NCBI GenBank assembly: GCA_907164885.2
Contig: OU015490.1
Location: 229,686,391-229,750,390, forward strand
Length of the DNA: 64,000 bases
Source: Dolomedes plantarius
Lineage: Eukaryota; Arthropoda; Arachnida; Araneae; Dolomedidae
Direction of reading: 5' to 3'
In this document: positions 60,261 through 64,000 of the stretch, piece after piece
How positions within the stretch are numbered: position 1 is the stretch's first letter
Layout of the letters: the number at the start of each line of letters is the position of its first letter
The notes under the pieces: generated by a model
What the model was told of the DNA's origin: nothing
What the model saw: only the letters and a program-made list of their open reading frames with translations
Databases searched by the model: none
Position numbers and translations under genes: made by a program

Positions 60261-61649
60261 ATGTTACTTAAGGATATTGACGTAATTTGTAAAGCTTTGA
60301 AGAAGCAAAAAGCTTCAACGGTCAAGTTATTAGATAAACTACTATTTCAAAATGGAAACACGAGATTAAATCGTAATAGATTTTTAAATTTTTGTGGCTT
60401 TAAATATGAAGTTGGAGATAAAGAGTTTTTAGCTAAAGTGAATGAAATTTCAGAACAGTTTAAGTTAGCGGAATTGATTAAGATTTGCGATATTTTAAAT
60501 ATTTCGGGAGAAGGTGAAAAAGAGGAAATTACTAAACATATTATTTCGTGCTTATCTAATTTCGAATTTCTTAAAAATTCGATAATTGCAGAGGACATTT
60601 CGGAAGACGAAATTAGTCTCGAAACAGAACATGCTGAATTTCAGTCCGGATCCACAAATAAAGTCAATAATGAAAATAGTACTCAAACCGAAACAGGTGG
60701 GGTACAACTTGCAGATAATACCGCAAATACTACTCAAACCGAAAACCTTATAAGTAATAACGAAAATGATACCCAAACCGAAACGTTTGGAGTCAAAATG
60801 AAAAATAATACAAGTAGAGAACATGAAATCAAAAGCAGTAATGACGAGGAAAACAGTTATTCTAAAATCGAAAATGTCGATAAAAATTCAAAATTGTCAA
60901 ACATGGGAGAAACAAAAATTATGGTAAACTTCTCTGACATTGAGGCAGTGATTCCTCTCTTTAAGGGAGAAAAACATGAAAATATAGTACAATGGCTTGA
61001 AACTTTCGAAAATCATGCTGCATTATTCTCCTTATCTGAGTTTCATAAATTTTTATTCGCAAAACGTTGTCTTAGGGGAAACGCACTTCTGTTCATTCGT
61101 AGTGAAACTTCAGTCCATTCTTTTGACAAACTAAAGAAATTATTAATTGAAGAGTTTAAAGTAACATATAATTCGGCGGAAATACATGACATCCTACAAA
61201 AACGTAAAATAAAATATAATGAGTCAATGCAAGAATATTTTTTAACCATGAAACAAATTGCTAATCAAAGTAATATAGACGAAGGTGCTTCAATCACTTA
61301 CATCATTAACGGGATTAATGACACTGCACAGAACAAAGCCATTTTATATGGATGTGCGAATTTAGTTGAGTTTAAAAATAAATTGAAAATTTACGAACAA
61401 ATTCGCAAAGACATGGACAAAGTAAAAGTACCGTTCCATCGGGCACCCTATACGAATGGAAAGACAGAAAAACTTAAACCGGAAATCCGTTGTTTTATTT
61501 GTCAACAGCTAGGACACAAATCTTTCCATTGTAGTAAGAACAAGAAAATTACACCACGAATGTATAATAATTCCAAACCAGCAAAGGCTCAAACGACGCA
61601 TGCGGTGCAAGAGTTGCTCCCAACCCCTGTAAGTTTTGCGCAAACATAG
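60261..61649 (+). CDS. gag: Gypsy gag, intact frame
   Basis: The frame is open for 462 codons from the ATG at 60261 (MLLKDIDVICKALKKQKAST); an ATG at 60207 would add 18 hydrophobic residues and seems less likely. Residues about 60-110 are a Lys/Glu-rich SAP-like or coiled segment. Residues about 130-200 are low-complexity with three TQTE repeats. A capsid-like region follows (IVQWLETFENHA, LLIEEFKVTYNS, MQEYFLTMKQIA). Near the C-terminus lies one canonical CCHC zinc knuckle, CFICQQLGHKSFHC, which binds RNA in this family. Gag is the only undamaged frame of this element. Confidence 0.85.
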   Translation: MLLKDIDVICKALKKQKASTVKLLDKLLFQNGNTRLNRNRFLNFCGFKYEVGDKEFLAKVNEISEQFKLAELIKICDILNISGEGEKEEITKHIISCLSNFEFLKNSIIAEDISEDEISLETEHAEFQSGSTNKVNNENSTQTETGGVQLADNTANTTQTENLISNNENDTQTETFGVKMKNNTSREHEIKSSNDEENSYSKIENVDKNSKLSNMGETKIMVNFSDIEAVIPLFKGEKHENIVQWLETFENHAALFSLSEFHKFLFAKRCLRGNALLFIRSETSVHSFDKLKKLLIEEFKVTYNSAEIHDILQKRKIKYNESMQEYFLTMKQIANQSNIDEGASITYIINGINDTAQNKAILYGCANLVEFKNKLKIYEQIRKDMDKVKVPFHRAPYTNGKTEKLKPEIRCFICQQLGHKSFHCSKNKKITPRMYNNSKPAKAQTTHAVQELLPTPVSFAQT

Positions 61650-61799
61650 GGATCATGAATTCTTATCATTGGGGATTCTCTTGCATCAATAGACCATCTA
61701 CGTCTGAAATTGCAGCTCCTAAGCCACAACCCGAAAAGTGACAATTAATAGTATCCGGATACACAAAGAACAAAACGTACGTACATAATAAAAGAAAAA

Positions 61800-64000
61800 C
61801 AAACAATGAAAATAACTCGAGTTCAAATAATAAGATATGGTTAAATATTGATACTGGATGTACGTTGAATATAATTCCAAGTAAAATTGTTGAAAAATTA
61901 AATGTTCCCATTAGAGAAAATAAAGTGATAAACGTGAAACAAACAAAAGGGCTAATACAGCTTAACAAAACATGCAATCTCTACCTTAAAATTGGTAATA
62001 TTGTTAAATCGGCAGAGTTTTTCATACTTGACACCGATTTACCATATGCCCTCTTGGGTTTAAAGAGTTGTGTTGATTTTCGTTTGGTAATTAATTGTGC
62101 TAACCAAATTGTTGAGCAGGATGGGAGAAAACTGATCACTTTCTCTAGTTCTGAATGCAGCGATTTGTCTTTGCATATCATGCACGAAAATCATGTTGAG
62201 CTAAATGTTAATAACGTTAAAGAGGAAAAGGAAGTAAAGACAAAGTCTAAAAATAAAAACGTTTTAACATTTTCGACTGTTTCCGAGATAGATTCTGGTA
62301 ATGGGTGCACACATTATCAGAGTACAGTCGAGGACAAAACGAAAATGAGTGAAAATGTAGGAAGTTCCGAAATAAAAGAACTTTTAGAGGAATATAAAGA
62401 CATATTTGCGAAAAATAAATGTGACGTGGGATCAGTAAGAATAGAACCTCAAAGAGTGATATTGACTTCCGATTTGCCAGTTTCGTTACGCGCATATAAA
62501 ACTTCACCAAAACAACAAGAAGAAATTGATACTCAAATTGAAGAGTTATTAAAAGCCAATATCATAAAAGAAAGTTCGTCTCCATTTTCGGCACCAGTAA
62601 CACTTGTTTATAAAAAAGATGAAAACAAAACGAATAGGTTATGTATTGATTTCAGGAAATTAAATCAGGTGACGAAGTCGGATGCCGAACCATTACCTCT
62701 GGTCGAGACATTGATTGATAAACTAGCTCAAAGTACATATTTTTCAAAATTGGACATGGCCTGAGGTTACTGGCATATCCCTATTCCCCCAGATGACACA
62801 GAAAAACTCGCTTTTGCAACCCATAATGGATTATATGAATGGCTACGTTTACCTTTTGGTTGGCGAAATGTGCCCAGCATTTTTCAGAGAACAATTCGTA
62901 GAATTTTAACTCAATATAAAATTACATTTGCTGCAAATTATTTTGATGATATTTTAATTTTTTCAGATAGCTATTCTAATCATATTGAACACATTCAACA
63001 AATTTTTGATATCTGCAGACAGGAAAATTTAAAACTAAAATTTTCTAAATGTTCCTTTTTACAAAAACAAATTCAATTTTTAGGATATGAAATTACCAAT
63101 GGGATTGTCACTCCGGATAACACCAACATTGAGGTTATTAAAAAGCTAAAACCACCCAATAATGTAAAATCTTTACAAAGATTTCTCGGTTCAATTAATG
63201 TGTATCATAAATTTATTGACAAATATGCCACTATTAGACAGCCACTAAATAACTTGTTAAAAAAATACACCTTGGCAATGGACTGAGAAATGCCAAGAAG
63301 CGTTTGAAATGTTAAAAAGAACTTTAATTTGTAAACCTGTGTTGAAAATTTTTAATCCAAAAGCTGAATGTCATATTTATGTTGATGCCAGTCACACTGG
63401 TGTAGGAGCGGTTTTAAAACAAACAGATGCTTCTGGTGTCCTATACCCTGTCGCGTTTCACTCCCGCTCATTAAAAGATTATGAAAAGAAAATATTGTAT
63501 TACTGAGCTGGAATGTCTCGCTATAGTGGATTCTTTAAATAAGTTTCATCATTATCGTTTCGGACAAAAATTTACCATACATACGGACCATGCGGCTTTA
63601 GTTTGGCTCAAAAATGTTAAAAACTTAAAAGGAAGATTGTTCCGCTCGTCTTTGCAGTTACGTATGTATGAATATGATATTAAATATACAAAGGGCACCA
63701 CAAACATCGAAGCAGATATGCTCTCTCGTGCTGTACCAGATAACAATGTACACAATGAGGTTATTGTAAGCAATGTTGAAACTCAGGTATCACATCTCTT
63801 GCAGTTGAGTGAAATTACCGAGGCTAAAAAAAATGACAATGTAACTGGAAAGTTTGTCGAAATTAACAATGTTTTATGCCTTCATAAAAAAGGGTTTACA
63901 AAGATTGTAGTACCTTTTTCTTTAAGACTGAAATTACTCAAAAATGCTCATTAATAATTTGGCCATCCTGGTATTCAAAAAACAATTAATTTGCTCACCC
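61800..64000 (+). pseudogene. pol: Gypsy pol, degraded and incomplete
   Basis: Protease: WLNIDTGCTLNIIPSKI, followed by LLGLKSCVDF. Reverse transcriptase: KANIIKESSSPFSAPVTLVY, RLCIDFRKLNQVT, FSKLDMA, then a TGA at 62762-62764 where Ser is usual, then GYWHIPI, LPFGWRNVPSIFQRTI and the catalytic YFDDILIFSD. A frameshift near 63275 and another near 63490 break the RNase H (IYVDASHTGVGAVLKQ, then TELECLAIVDSLNKFHHYRF and HTDHAALVWL). A double stop near 63953 precedes FGHPGIQKTI, the start of the integrase zinc-binding domain. The rest lies outside the window. Confidence 0.92.

Larger units (their letters stand above)
60207..64000 (+). mobile_element. degraded Ty3/Gypsy retrotransposon, cut by the window end
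   Basis: gag, protease, reverse transcriptase, RNase H and the start of integrase appear in Ty3/Gypsy order. The element continues past 64000, so its 3' LTR cannot be seen. Pol carries several stops and shifts. It is a different lineage from the 26.66-kb Gypsy element: the gag is longer and Asn/Lys-rich, and the zinc knuckle has the standard CCHC spacing. Confidence 0.93.

Overview
The window looks like transposon-rich intergenic DNA from an arthropod, most likely an arachnid and perhaps a spider. This is inferred from three things: the very AT-rich background, the many long (TA)n tracts, and the kinds of Tc1, piggyBac, Penelope and Ty3/Gypsy copies present. I see no convincing host protein-coding gene, no rRNA, no functional tRNA and no CRISPR array. 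Nearly every stretch with coding signal is transposase or reverse transcriptase, and almost all of it is broken.

Layout. 0-4 kb: a Tc1-like element (19-1440), then a TTAA-flanked piggyBac (1605-4037). 4-13 kb: AT-rich DNA hiding a decayed ~185-bp tandem array (4.7-6.3 kb), a ~300-bp duplication, a foldback element around a (TA)n tract (10.2-11.2 kb) and a SINE relic with a strong hairpin. 13.3-15.3 kb: a ~180-bp tandem array split by a Tc1-like element. 16.7-18.8 kb: compound microsatellite and an unassigned GC-richer repeat. 19.6-23.5 kb: a minus-strand Penelope-like element with RT, a GIY-YIG remnant and a hammerhead-ribozyme motif at its 3' end, split by a second piggyBac. 25.7-34.06 kb: a DNA transposon I cannot classify, interrupted by a very young Ty3/Gypsy element (LTRs of 473 bp, one mismatch seen). 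35.1-35.65 kb: an ~89-bp tandem array. 36.5-38.95 kb: a Tc1-like and a mariner-like element lying in one run of (TA)n tracts. 39-51 kb: tandem 265-bp units, two SINEs, a hAT-type MITE, two Tc1/mariner elements, a small TIR element and a TTAA-flanked long-TIR element. 51.1-53.4 kb: a ~315-bp tandem array interrupted by another IS630/Tc1/mariner element. 53.9-54.9 kb: a dead Tc1-like transposase. 56-58 kb: two MITEs. 59.2-60.0 kb: an unrecognised pair of divergent reading frames. 60.2-64.0 kb: a degraded Ty3/Gypsy element that runs off the window.

The genes form no pathway. They are independent mobile elements, several nested inside each other, inside tandem arrays or inside (TA)n tracts. The nesting order gives relative ages: tandem arrays and the Penelope-like element are old, the Tc1 and piggyBac insertions are later, and the 26.66-31.92 kb Gypsy element is the most recent clear event.
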